Below, piece by piece: positions 33,581 through 44,683 of a stretch of DNA of 64,000 nucleotides. The position numbers and the translations under genes are program-made. The notes under the pieces are model-generated. The model did not search any database. It was not told the DNA's origin and was given only the letters and a program-made list of their open reading frames with translations. Within the stretch, counting starts at the first letter, position 1. Every line of letters begins with the position of its first letter. Source of the DNA: Sialis fuliginosa (Eukaryota > Arthropoda > Insecta > Megaloptera > Sialidae); the NCBI GenBank assembly GCA_961205875.1, contig OY540818.1:12622761-12686760 (forward strand), written 5' to 3'.

Positions 33581-34320
33581 ACGACTTATTTTCTTGTATT
33601 TTAGTCGATATTTGTGTGACGAGTTGAAGTTCACTGCAGGAAATTTCACTAAAAAATTTCGAATTTTTGATTTTGTTAAAAGTATGTTTATTGTATAGAA
33701 AATGACGTGAAAAGTTGTTTGTTTCAAACCGCAGGTCTGTCTCAAACCGTTCTCGAGATATAGCCTCTCAAAGTTTTAGTTTTTTTCAAATTTTTGGAAA
33801 AAAAGGCCATAACTTTTGAACAAGTGGTCGGAATTGATTTTAGTTGACGGATTTGAAATCAGCGTGTCAAAATCTATACAATGACATGTATAATACTTCA
33901 AAATTCGACAAAAAAAATTTGGCCAAAATTTGACATTTTTTTAAGGTATACCCCTTCGAATTTTTTCGATTTTTCGCGAAATTTTTTTTCCCGAGTTTTA
34001 AGGTATTATACATGTCATTATATAGATTTTAACACGCTGATTCCAAATCCGTCAACTAAAATCAATTCCGAACACGCATTCAAAAGTTAGGGTCTTTTTT
34101 CTCCAAAAATTTGAAAAAACTAAAACTTTGAGAGGCTATATCTCGAGAACGGTTTGAGATACAGACCTGCGGTTTGAAACAAACAACTTTTAACGTCATT
34201 TTCTATATAATGTACATACTTTTAACGAAATCAAAAATTCGAAATTTGTTAGTGATATTTCCTGCAGTGAACTTCAACTCGTCATACAAATATCGACTAA
34301 AAAACAAGAAAATAAGACGT
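33581..34320. repeat. 740-bp near-perfect palindrome (foldback-like element)
   Basis: Left arm 33581-33945 and right arm 33956-34320 are reverse complements with scattered mismatches and small gaps: ACGACTTATTTTCTTG pairs with CAAGAAAATAAGACGT, GTTTCAAACCGCAGGTCTGT with ACAGACCTGCGGTTTGAAAC, and AATGACATGTATAATAC with GTATTATACATGTCATT; the centre is near 33950 with only about 10 unpaired bases (GGTATACCCC). The arms are a mixture of AT-rich and GC-containing motifs (CTCGAGATATAGCCTCTCAA). No target duplication was identified beyond AT-rich flanks. An RNA from here would form a stem of some 360 bp. Confidence 0.92.
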
Positions 34321-35637
34321 TATATATATTTATATAATATTATAGTTATATTAAATGCCACTTTTGATTTTTGGTTAAAATGTTTGAGTTGCCTTCATGG
34401 TCTGCATGATATCTCTGGTATCATTTGATGGATCTAAAAAATTCAAAAAAGGTTCCTGTACAGTGAATTTTTAGATAAAATAAAATAACTTACGTTTAAT
34501 CTGCTATTGTGAATTTATACTGTATACCTCCTTCTGAATTTTTATATTTTCATGTTTTTTTTGATAATCTGTGGGCTGTTCGAGCGTTTTTCGTTGCCTA
34601 TGTCGCACGAATCTTAACGTGTTTTAATTGACTGCGCGACAACGTTTATCGTTATAACTTCGGTATTAAAAAAAAAATTCTAGTAAATTTTTTATAAGTA
34701 TAGAGAATAATAAAAAATAATAAAAACAAAAACGTTTTTTTTTAATTTCTGACACGGAACCTCTTAATACATTCGAAATAAATTGGTTGTTTTTGATTTT
34801 GTATTGAAAGAAAAAAACCTACCTGTACTGATAGGTTTGATTAGTCTAAATGTACAATTTATTATGTATGTGTATATTCTGTATATGTACTATAATACAT
34901 TTTACTTCAATATAAAGTTAATATACCTACAAATGTATATCAAATGCATTCCTATACATCTATAACTAGAAAAATCCAATAACCTTTATTATAAAAAGTA
35001 AATAAAACATTACTTTCTTGTACTAGATATATATATTTTATATGGCCGTATAAGAAAGTAAAAATGTATATACCTACTGTATAATAAACTATCTTGATTA
35101 TTTTGTAAAACCATGCTGTCTCATTTTGCTCCTATTTTTAACAAATTTTTAATTAAACTTTAAGCTAACACAACGACAGTTTACACAAAACTTCCGAAAA
35201 CTTTTCTCGGAGTTGTTTTCACCTTACAAAAACTCGGATTCTCATCTAACTTCATACTAAAGACTATGTTACCAACCAACACGTTTGAAACGAGCCACAG
35301 CAGACCGCATTCAAGTTAGTTCCCAAGAATGAATAACAGATGGCATTCAAGCAGATTTGAATAGACTACATGTCTACCTCAGAGACTTCATTTTCAACAT
35401 TTTGTATCGGAAATTAGAAATGCTATCAATTCCCAGGCTCTCTTCTGAGTACATACAATCGACTTATTTGTTAATTTATACGCGTATTATGTATATTTCC
35501 CCAGTATGATATTTAGCTCCGAATGTTACAAGAATACCTTGTAATGTGTTTGATGTTGTGCTGTAAATTCTATATGATATTTTAAACAAATTAAACTTGT
35601 CTAGAACGTCAACAACTTTAGAACCAGCACTGTCAAG
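34321..35637. other. AT-rich non-coding stretch
   Basis: Nothing recognised except small LINE-tail-like phrases (TGACACGGAACCTCTTAATA near 34750). A GC-richer patch at 35.26-35.42 kb (ACGAGCCACAGCAGACCGCA) has no gene structure. Confidence 0.4.
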
Positions 35638-35825
35638 CAGGGCTGTAACTAGAGGCTCTGGAACCCCGGGGCAGCAAGTGACCGAGGGGCCCTCACTATA
35701 TGCAGAAAAAAATACCTTTTTTATTGTTACCTCAGTCTACAATTTTTAATCACTTTTTTTTGTTCCTCAATCTTGCCTATGCTCGGGGGGCCCGGCACAC
35801 TGCCCTGGTGGTAGTTACGGCCCTG
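35638..35825. mobile_element. Small hAT-like element with CAGGGCTGTAACTA ends
   Basis: Left end CAGGGCTGTAACTAGAGG (35638-35655), right end on the minus strand CAGGGCCGTAACTACCACC (35825-35807): 13 of the first 14 bases match. Internal CCCCGGGGCAGC and GGGGGGCCCGGCAC blocks mirror each other further in. No 8-bp duplication is evident. At 188 bp it cannot encode a transposase; the 74-codon frame overlapping it is accidental. Confidence 0.75.
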
Positions 35826-36219
35826 CAGTATATGGATACTTGTATACAGCACTTTTCTAGTAGATTTGGATTATTTAAAGGCAATAAAAATTCTATCGCC
35901 TTTAAAATTTTTACGTTAACCTAATAGCATAGCTAAACTGTTGAAATTGCAAATAAAAACTATCCAATATTTAATGTAATATATAAGACTTCTGGCCGGT
36001 AAATTAATTATTAAATGTATTTGCCTATTCCTGTTTATAAGCTATGAAGACTACCAATTATTATTTCCATAATTTTTTTTAAATCGACACTATATAAAAA
36101 TGTTATTTCAATATAATTCTTCACCTATTTTTTCTTAGTTTATGCCTCATATTTTATATGCAAAATGCAGACAATCTCTGTTAACGTGAAGATGTTAGAT
36201 ATCACATCTACATATTTAT

Positions 36220-36369
36220 TTATTTATTCGCCGAGTAAAAATTCACGCTACTCAATCCGTAAATTATGATATCGCGAGCAAACACAACACAGGTTTCCAG
36301 TCGATTTCTGTGCAGCATCGCGCGACTCGCGAGAAGAAGGGAGATCAAGATTATCGTGTACACCTCCAT
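36220..36369 (-). CDS. Doubtful signal-peptide-like open frame (possible exon)
   Basis: From an ATG at 36369-36367 the minus strand encodes MEVYTIILISLLLASRAML and runs to a stop at 36220. The first 19 residues have the charge-free start, hydrophobic core and small-residue end expected of a secretion signal. The frame is open further upstream to 36534. There is no homologous domain, no obvious 5' splice site in frame (a weak TG|GTGAAT-like context near the end), and the start context (TTC before ATG) is poor. It lies in a GC-rich island that may instead be purely regulatory. Low confidence. Confidence 0.2.
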   Translation of the reverse strand: MEVYTIILISLLLASRAMLHRNRLETCVVFARDIIIYGLSSVNFYSANK

Positions 36370-36545
36370 GAACAGCGCACTTCCGGTCCATCCCACCGGA
36401 GCTTCCGGTTCCGGGCCGCAGTCTTGTGGAGATAAGTGTGAAGACGTGCTGAAATAGAGTTCCATATTGCAAAGAGAGAGTGTATGTATTGTGATGTTGA
36501 CTGGAAAGGGCGGGGTGGGTGGAAGGGGAGACAAGGGGGGTGTAC
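36250..36545. promoter_or_regulatory. GC-rich island with paired ETS-type sites
   Basis: CACTTCCGGTCC (about 36379-36390) and GAGCTTCCGGTTCC (36400-36412) each contain CTTCCGG, that is CCGGAAG on the minus strand, spaced 22 bp, with a third TTCCGGG right after. ACCGGAAGT is the canonical ETS-family core. The island is also rich in CpG (ATCGCGCGACTCGCGAGAAG) and flanked by AT-rich DNA. Single copy in the window. The transcriptional role is inference. Confidence 0.4.
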
Positions 36546-36846
36546 ATGTATCTACACATGTCTGTATATACCGGAGTATGTAAATATTTGTACTCGATGG
36601 CGGTTTTAGTAAAAATTTTAAAATGAAAAAAATTTTGTATTTATTTTTTTAGTAAAATTTCTTTGCATGCATAAAATCATTGAAACATCTTATAACTGGT
36701 TGTACTGAAATGTTAAAAGTATAATTATTTATTAACTAAATAAATGATATTACGGTTAATTAATTGTAACTAAAATTATGTATCTCGAAAGATCAAAAAT
36801 AGTATTTACAGACTGCGGTATACTATTTTATAGAATATTTATTTAA

Positions 36847-37271
36847 GGCAGTATTGCAGCGTGACGATTTAAAATTTTCAATTTTTTTTACATATTATGT
36901 AAAAAAAAGAGTATACTGTGAAAATTGTAGAGAGATATTCAAAGTATGTATTTACGAAGTTATAGCACATAGAAGAGAACTAAATCTTTAAACGCGATTT
37001 TCTCAAAACTACTTTTTTTGTTAGTGGGAAGCAGAAACGAAATTCTAATCAACCGATTGGGCTATAATTTTAACACGTTGTTCTACAAACTAGTAGTTAT
37101 CGTATTATCTAAAATTATTTATTTTTATTAATTTTTCTCGATTTTTTTTGTATTATTCAAGATGCAAATAAAAACATATAAAAAGACCGAATAGATTATA
37201 TTTTATTTTGTTATGAAAAAAAAAATCCTGAAATAAACTTAAAATTTTAGGCATCACACCGCAATACTGCT
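36847..37271. mobile_element. TTAA-flanked inverted-repeat element
   Basis: Left end GGCAGTATTGCAGCGTGA, right end on the minus strand AGCAGTATTGCGGTGTGA (15 of 18 identical), bracketed by TTAA at 36843-36846 and 37272-37275. TTAA duplication suggests a piggyBac- or Kolobok-type system; alternatively a TTA duplication (PIF/Harbinger) with a 1-bp gap is possible. 425 bp, AT-rich interior, no transposase frame. Confidence 0.8.
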
Positions 37272-37275
37272 TTAA

Positions 37276-37782
37276 GATTCTTCAATTAGTATACAAACAT
37301 CAAATTGCAACTTTGCAGCATTGCATTTTATCGAAAAATATGTAAAATTAACACACAAAAATAAAAATTTGTCCAGTTAAAGCAGCTAATAGCTTTTAAT
37401 GCTGCTCTTTGATATTTTACAAACTTAATAAAAATTATCTTCTATATTTATTTTTGTAATTTATAACTTTTTTATTTAAGGACTTAACTACACACTTACA
37501 TGTAAAATTTTTTATGAAACATAATATTTTGTTTATTACAAAAAATAAGCAATAAAAACAGTATGTGACAAATAAAGAACAATTTTATATCTCTAATCCG
37601 TAAGAAAGTGTACCTACATTCCTTATTAATAAACCAACAGAGTAGATTGTCTAGAATTCTAGAAAATGTGGATATACAGTACACACTACAGAATTTTTTG
37701 TTTTTAGATTTATTCCTAAAAAAAACTATTTTAAAAGAAATTTGTGTATATTCAAAAAATTTCATAGAGAAATAATTTATGT
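37276..37782. other. AT-rich non-coding stretch
   Basis: Separates two inverted-repeat elements; an 89-codon minus-strand frame here is AT-driven and unrecognised. Confidence 0.45.
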
Positions 37783-37870
37783 CAGCGGTCGTCGACCTTT
37801 TTCAAAATCACGTAATCCAAATTTGAAGATATCGCGTAACACCAGAATTTTAAATTTAATTAATATAATT
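37783..37870 (+). mobile_element. hAT-like terminus, isolated
   Basis: CAGCGGTCGTCGACCTTTTT followed by CACGTAATCCAAATTTGAAG and CGCGTAACACC is typical of hAT (Charlie-like) ends. No opposite end recognised. Confidence 0.4.
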
Positions 37871-38324
37871 GACCACCCTGTTATCTTGTTCATTAACTTT
37901 CTTGGGAAGGAGTCTGTATTTTTTTAAATTAATTAAAATATAAAATCATTAGTACTTCATAATATGAAATAAATATTCATTAATAGCAAATAACAAATTT
38001 ACATGTTACTTGTTATTAGATAAAAAAATTTTATTAAAACACGTATTTTAGTTACTCTAATCCCAGCTTTGCGATTAATAAATTCATTAAGAAAAGAAGA
38101 GAACAAAGAAAGTGGGGTATTATCGTTTCTAAAATCTAACTTGTTATTTATAATACATTTTAATTTCATACTAAAAAATATTTTTTAAATTATATTCTAA
38201 AAATATATTGTTAGTTTTATGTTAAATTTGAAACTGTTCGATGTTAATCTCTAAAAAAAATTGCAATATTTAATTTTTAATTTTTTGTGTGACATCAAAA
38301 TTTAAATTTTAAAATATATTATAA

Positions 38325-38631
38325 TGTCCGGTATTACAGCCTAGCTAATAAAATTTGCTAGCTTGCAAACACTTTCAAACTGGGTATCAAACTTATATGA
38401 CAGTTCTCTTTGAGTTTTTGACGAATAGTTGCACTTTCAGTAAGTTGGTTTTTACCCTTTTTACTCAAGGTTAGTAAATACACTTTAGTAAATATATTTT
38501 ACATACCTTTGTTTTTACTCACTATGCATGCAACTATCTGTCAAAAACTCCAAGAGAACTGTCATATTATAAGTTTGATACTCCGTTTGAAAGTGTTAAC
38601 AAACTTACAAGTTAGGCTGCAATACCGGTCA
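38325..38631. mobile_element. PIF/Harbinger-like MITE with ~100-bp terminal repeats and TAA duplication
   Basis: Left arm TGTCCGGTATTACAGCCTA... and right arm (minus strand) TGACCGGTATTGCAGCCTA... match for about 100 bases, including CACTTTCAAACNGNGTATCA, ATATGACAGTTCTCTT and GAGTTTTTGAC. TAA flanks both sides (38322-38324 and 38632-38634), a 3-bp TWA target as in PIF/Harbinger. Total 307 bp; the single-stranded form would be mostly hairpin. Non-coding. Confidence 0.85.
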
Positions 38632-38879
38632 TAAAACAAGTAAAAATACACATTATAAAATAATATGGAAATATACAGTGTGGTCCAAAAAAAAGGTATA
38701 AGATTAATAATATTTAAGTATGTATAATGACTTATTTTTTATATCTTATTTAATTCCTATTAAGGAGGTCTATAAAATTGTACAATATTTTTATGCATTA
38801 TAAAAATTTCTAATTGTAATTAATAGTTCATAAATTATTAATTTTTACTCATTTTTTCTACAAATATTAACGTTTTAAA

Positions 38880-38970
38880 CCAGAAAGGTAAGTTTTTTAC
38901 TTTACGGACGGACGGAGGGACATACCGAAACCATAAGGGTTCCTAGTTGGCTAGGGAATCCTAAAAAGAA
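38880..38970 (+). mobile_element. Non-LTR-type 3' tail fragment
   Basis: TTACGGACGGACGGAGGGACA followed by CGAAACCATAAGGGTTCCTA and AATCCTAAAAAG, the repeated GGAC plus AAGGGTTCC...CCTAAAA signature of insect RTE/SINE 3' ends. A TATACAGTGTGGTCCAAAA phrase at 38.68 kb may be part of another element. Confidence 0.5.
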
Positions 38971-39472
38971 CATAATTTATTCGTTATCTAAGCGCTTTTT
39001 TTGCTCATTATCAATTAGAATTAGATATGGTGGATTTTCTACATACCCATTTCTTAAAAATAATAGATCTCATTTAACCTAATCTGTATTTCTTCTAGAT
39101 CTGAAATCCCCATGCTGGAAAAGTTATTTGCGACATACATAGGTACATATAAATAATGTTTATAATAGATAATAATAATATTTTAAAAAATTATAAAAAT
39201 TCATTATTCCATTATTCTTAGCTCTAAACGACCCTGCGTATATATAAAAAATAAAATTGATCAATACATTTCAAGATTAAAAAAAATCGCATTATTATTG
39301 GATGTCACGACATTTTATAATTTCACGATATCGTATTTGTAAAAGTAAATCCACCTGTTATAAAATTACATGTTGGTACCGGTTGTTGGTATTGGCTAGT
39401 TAGCGTCACCTTGACTACAGAAACAACAAAACAAAACAAAGACACCTTACAGGTGCGCGTAGGCCGGCTATA

Positions 39473-39497
39473 CCAATAAGAAATGGATTCTTATTGG
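39473..39497. repeat. Inverted CCAATAAGAA pair
   Basis: CCAATAAGAA and TTCTTATTGG form a perfect 10-bp inverted repeat with five bases between, giving two divergent CCAAT motifs in a mixed-composition patch (39.36-39.54 kb) that is not repeated elsewhere. Confidence 0.5.
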
Positions 39498-39769
39498 CTA
39501 CAAGTACAATCAACTGATACTTGATCTAAGCCAATTGAGTTTTATATATTTTTACTCGTCTGAAACAACAATTACGATAATAAACCTGTGATAGTTAATA
39601 TCTTATTAGAGTGTTATATGATATTTTATACTACTTATATAAATATTTTAATACCCATTCAAAGAGGTAGCTGAAAAAAAACACTTAAAGGGATTGCTGA
39701 AAAAGATCAAAACATTTTTTTAGTTAGAGTATCACATGAAACGAAACAAGACATAAGATATAATTAAAA

Positions 39770-40330
39770 ATATATATGTCTCGTCTCTTATTGGATTTAT
39801 AGCTGATATTCATCTCGGTCGATAGTCTTGGCTCGTCAAAATTTAAGCCAGTCCCATCTCGACTTTCACACGATCGAAAATCGGTCTCGTTTGAATTCTC
39901 ATTTTTTAGTGTTTTGTACCGAAATCTGTCTGTCTGTCACAGCCTTATAATATTTTGTTATTATTGAAATCTTTTAACAAATTTTCAAAAAAATCGTAAA
40001 CATTTGTTTGCCCCTATCTCCAAATATAATTATATAATATAATATTTATCATAGTACGTTTTGAGTCATCTGTTCCAAAAGATGAATTTTTAAATATAAC
40101 TAGTAGTTTTTACCTTCCCTGAAATTAAATTAAATTAACATAAACGAATAAATTGAAAAACTATACGGTACGGGACACTAAAACGCGAAGCTCGACTTTT
40201 TATATTCAATCATTCTTATAACTTAAACATATGATAAATAATTTATATATTATTCTCAAAATTTAAATCAGTCTCGTCTTAGTATTGTCTTGTAGAATTA
40301 AAAAAAATTCTCGTTTCAGCGTAAAACCCT
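39770..40330 (+). repeat. Dispersed repeats D (two copies) with a B fragment between
   Basis: D copies at 39775-39905 (GTCTCGTCTCTTATTGG, GGCTCGTCAAAATTTAAGCC, TCGGTCTCGTTTG) and 40255-40330 (CTCAAAATTTAAATCAGTCT, CGTCTTAGTATTGTCTTG). Between them, 40165-40200 carries GGTACGGGACACTAAAACGC, the landmark of repeat B at 23.7 and 25.7 kb, preceded by a short CTGTCTGTCTGTCAC tract at about 39927. All are diverged and non-coding. Confidence 0.5.
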
Positions 40331-40694
40331 CAATTTTCAACATTTTTTTCACTACTGAGCCCCAATTCACATGAACACAATATAATAGATGTGTGTATAT
40401 CTGTATGTGTGTGTAATATATAAACATATAGACAGTTTCTTTTTATGTTTGTATGAATGCAGATTAAAATTATCTATGATAAAGGGGCCCATCCTCCTCC
40501 GACACACATGAATATACGTCGTTAGCTTTTTAATATGCGTGCGGTTTGTTTGTGTCGGGAAATATATAATTTCCTTACGTAAAATATTTTATACAATTTT
40601 TTAATACTATGCATGTCATCATTACTTGAAGAATATTTTGAAAGAAAAGTTGTTTTTTTTTAATTATTATATTAACATGAATAAAAATTAGCCA

Positions 40695-40830
40695 ATACGT
40701 TAAAGCTATCTCTACTAACCTGATACAAAATGTTAGATGAAAATTCGATCAGTAGTTTTTACGTCTTTAAGACACAAACAGACGTTGAATTTTTGCTTTT
40801 ATATTTGGATATTTACATAAAATTTGTTAA
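40695..40830 (+). mobile_element. LINE/SINE-like tail fragment
   Basis: AATTCGATCAGTAGTTTTTACG with GACACAAACAGACGTTGAAT and an AT-rich end resembles the 'cagtagtttt..gcgtgac aaacagac' tail of insect non-LTR elements. Compare 52.5 and 62.3 kb. Confidence 0.5.
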
Positions 40831-41712
40831 TTATAATTTTTTTTAGGTGTATACAAAAATTCAGCTCCCTGTGATCTATTTTTCGTCTAAATGCATTGGA
40901 CTATTAATAAAAATCAGTCAAATAAATAATGCAGGATTATTAATTGAATGATTTGAGAGTAATAAATATTCTGAATGCAGTACTTATAAAACAAAATTAT
41001 TTGTTTCTTGTGGAATCTTAAGTAGACGTTTGCCTGTATATGAAAGTAGTATGCATTTTTCATAATTTCATTGGTAAAATTATACCACATATATAATAAT
41101 TTAATTTCATATATTACACGGCAAATACACACGTTTTAATTACATTATATTTTGTATAAAATCACAAATTGAAAGTTATTTAAAACTAAAACAGTATATT
41201 TTAATTATTATCACAGTAAATTCTGTAATATTGTTTTGATTATTGCATAAAATCGAAGCTGTAAAATCCAACGTTAAACCACCGTGTCTAAATAATCCAT
41301 AAATAACTCAAATTGTTGTAGTGTATTTAATAAATTAATTCAAGTGAACGCTGATAGAGGAAATTGTATTTCTAAACGGAAACTCTAACCAGTGGTGACT
41401 CGTCAAGGTACTGTACTCTTATCGGTGCAAGGTAATACACTAAATTCATAGGAAGTATAGCTCATTATTGACTGTTATTAATTTAGAGACTTTAATTTTG
41501 CATTTTGTATATTGTCAGGATTGGGAGAGTAGAGAGTCTAGCGCCTTGGGTGAGATCTTTCTTTACCACTACTCCCCCCCTCTCAATATCGATAATAATT
41601 TATACAGTTCAATTTTTTAAAATTACATTCTTTATTTAAATAATATAATGTTTCAATCAAAAACTTACGACAATCATCAAATTAAAATTTAAACAATAAG
41701 AATGATTAAATA
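40831..41712. other. AT-rich non-coding stretch
   Basis: A GC-richer phrase at 41.5-41.59 kb (GAGTCTAGCGCCTTGGGTGA and ACTACTCCCCCCC) could be an old hAT-related end, not demonstrable. Nothing else. Confidence 0.4.
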
Positions 41713-42189
41713 AGGTACTGACACCAGTCTTAGATATGACCCCAGTAATGGCTATTTTTTAATTAAATGTACTGAATTAGAAATATTTGTTGATATTTGA
41801 TTACTACCATTTCTAAATATTAATCTATATATTTCTGTCTTACAGTGTGATTTAATTATTATATTATCGTAGCAACTGCTTTACACTGTTTTAAATTTGA
41901 CGATTCTTTATTTCATATCTTTTGTGTCGTAGTACTTATCATTTTGTAATCATTATCAAGTGTCCATCACTGCGTAATCATTACTGGTTTTACTTTATCC
42001 ATTACTGGAGAAAAAAAACATTAACGAAATAAAAGGCTATAATTTAAAAAACAAACTATATTTGCGGACTTTGGTAAATAAATAAATTAAATAAAGAGTT
42101 ACTTCTTTTATTAGCAATATCAGTTCATGAGAATTACAAAAAAGAAGTAAATCTTGGTCTTAGAGCGGTCATAACTAGTGCCAGTAACT
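41713..42189 (-). mobile_element. M-family element, copy 6, essentially full length
   Basis: Starts AGGTACTGACACCAGTCTTA after TA (41711-41712) and ends GTCATAACTAGTGCCAGTAACT before TA (42190-42191). 477 bp. Contains all family landmarks in minus orientation: GACCCCAGTAATGGC, TGTCTTACAGTGTGATTTAA, TTTGACGATTCTTTATTTC, TTACTGGTTTTACTTTATCC, TATATTTGCGGACTTTGG. It lacks the GGTGGACATTTAAAC segment. No open frame. Confidence 0.9.
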
Positions 42190-42208
42190 TATTTCCTTGC
42201 AAAAAGTG

Positions 42209-42413
42209 TTACTGGAAAATAAACATAAACAAAATAAAAGACTATAATTTAAAAAACAAACTATATTTGCGGACTTTGGTAATTAAATTGATTAAATAAA
42301 GAGTTATTTGTTTTATTAGTAACACGAGTTCATAAGAATTACAAAAAGAAGCCCGTCAATCACAAAATCTGTAAACCTTGTTCTTATAGCGGCCATAACT
42401 GGTGCCAGTACCT
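42209..42413 (-). mobile_element. M-family element, copy 7, half copy in tandem with copy 6
   Basis: Starts TTACTGGAAAATAAACATAA, mid-family, and runs to GGCCATAACTGGTGCCAGTACCT followed by TA (42414-42415). Same orientation as copy 6 and only about 20 bp after it, so the pair may come from an unequal exchange or an aborted repair event. Confidence 0.88.
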
Positions 42414-42474
42414 TATATTACTATTGATGTAAGAAATGTCTATACCAATTATCGACAGCGTAATGAATGATGGT

Positions 42475-42625
42475 TTATATAATATGATCCGCCACTGATT
42501 GAAGCGGGTGCACGTCTCTATATAGATCTACACCCCCATACCTCACACCCCCGCCGCTCTAGCACACACAACCCCCCTGCGTCTATTCATCCGACTGTTT
42601 TAAGCATACATATTACTTGCGCGAG
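42475..42625. other. C-rich unique island
   Basis: GATCCGCCACTGATTGAAGC, ACACCCCCATACCTCACACC, CCGCCGCTCTAGCACACA: compositionally distinct from the neighbouring AT-rich DNA and not repeated. Candidate regulatory sequence only. Confidence 0.35.
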
Positions 42626-44583
42626 CTGCTTTTGTTTAAAATGCAAAATTAAAAATTCCCTACGGGTTCACTGCAAAGAATATGTCATAATGAGACTCGA
42701 TGTGGCAACGCCGCAATGCCTGGTCGGTCATAGATTAAGCAACGGCTATGATAATTAAGTTATCGCTATAACGCAACTGCTTTAAATTCTTTGTTAATTA
42801 GTAAATATGTTTTTAAGGATGCGGAAAATAAAGGCGAACCGGTTCAAAGGAAGAAAAAATACATTAATTTGTACGCTTGAAGGATATAAATGTGTTATAA
42901 ATATGATTTGGAAATTTAATATATTTCACTGGATTTTGTTAGATTTTCATTAAATATCACACCTACCAACAAAATATTCATGTATATTTATTTCATAATT
43001 ATTTATTAATTATATTTAACTAAACAAAGACAAATTTGAAAAAACATGAAAAATAATAAGAGTAGTACAAAATAATCAAGCACTCAAAAAAGTACTAAAT
43101 GACAAACAAGAATTCATCGTTTTGAAAGGGGCCGTGATATGTCAGTTCCGCTAAAGACGAGGTTTAATTCGTTTTGAAGAGAAGCTGGGGGTATGGTATA
43201 TATAAATATATATTAAATATGGGGGGGGGAGCAATAATGTTGTTTTATTTTTTTTTTTGAAAATTTCGTCGATTTTTTAATTTCCGAATCCCTAGAAAAA
43301 TAAAAGTATAGAAATTAGCGAATTCTTTCTTTTAAATTATTAGATCTAGAAATTGTGTATTTCCAAATATATACTATAAAAAACATTCTAGAAATTACCG
43401 AAAATGCAGTTTTATGATGAAATATTCTTGGTAAATTGGAAATATTATGTATTAATAGACGTATTATAGGTGTTACACATTAGGCCCCCATTTTCCTCAT
43501 AGGATAAAAACAACAGTCAAAAATTCAATAAGATATAATAGCTATTTATTATTATAATTATAATAATATTATTAGTTAAGTATTGGCATAAATTAAGACT
43601 TATAATTAGTTTAATTTTCTATAGTTTTCAATGTCATTTTATGAACAATGATAAATAATAATAACTGAATGATTTTATCTATATGTATAAACATTATTTA
43701 CCTTAAAATATGATATCGGATAAAACGTTTCCATGATAACATTCACGTGAATATTAATCCAAGCAAATTATTAAACCCGTCACATTCATCGTGAAGAGGG
43801 TAAAATGGTGTCAACTATAAATCGATTCGTTACTTTTGCAAGTTTCAAAAATTAATTAACGAGATTATTTTTCAATTTTTTATCATAAAATGGACCGTAT
43901 TACAAAATCTAGATTAACTTCAGAGACGATGGATTATTGAATTATAAATTTAATTTAATTTGTTACATTTAATGTTATAAATGTTTTATAACTGTTCTTA
44001 TATTAATTTTCTTTATATAATTATTCATTATATTAATTTAGAAACAATTTTTATTTACTGGTTTATTTTTATTATATTATACATAAATTACTTTATATCA
44101 AAAATTAAAATTCTTTATTTAATTTTCTAACCGAAATTCAAAGAAGTAAATTTAAATTCAGATGATACCTGATAAAGACCAAGTTAAAATAAAATATAAC
44201 TTATTAAGTGAAAGGTAAAAAAACTCATGTCCGGTTTCAATAAACGAACAGTTATCAAGTATTTATAGTTATTTTCAATCTGAATACTATGTAGAACTAA
44301 TAACTTTCTCTCACTATTTATTTTCAACTTTCATTTGTGCTGGTTATTTACCTATAGATATATTAATAATCAGTTTATTTTCATCAGTAAATATAATTAT
44401 CAATAAATCATTATTCATATTTGTATATTTTGAATCAGTTGTTTTGTGAAATAGTAATATTATTTTTAATGGAGTAATAAATTTTCAGTTATACTCAAAT
44501 GATTATAGAAATATAAATATAATAATAACAGAACTTCATTTTTTTTCAAATTTTTACATTCGGTTCAAGTCTCTATTATAAAC
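42626..44583. other. AT-rich non-coding stretch
   Basis: Very AT-rich, including a G9 run at about 43220-43229 and a TTATTATAATTATAATAATATT low-complexity patch near 43.55 kb. No elements with visible ends. Weak GC-richer stretch at 42.66-42.75 kb. Confidence 0.5.
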
Positions 44584-44683
44584 TAAGGTCATTTCGCCGG
44601 TTTTCACCAATTAGTGGAGTTGTCAATTTTGGGAAGCAAAAAAAAAATGTTTTTTTAATAATTTTGAACAAAAAATTATTATA

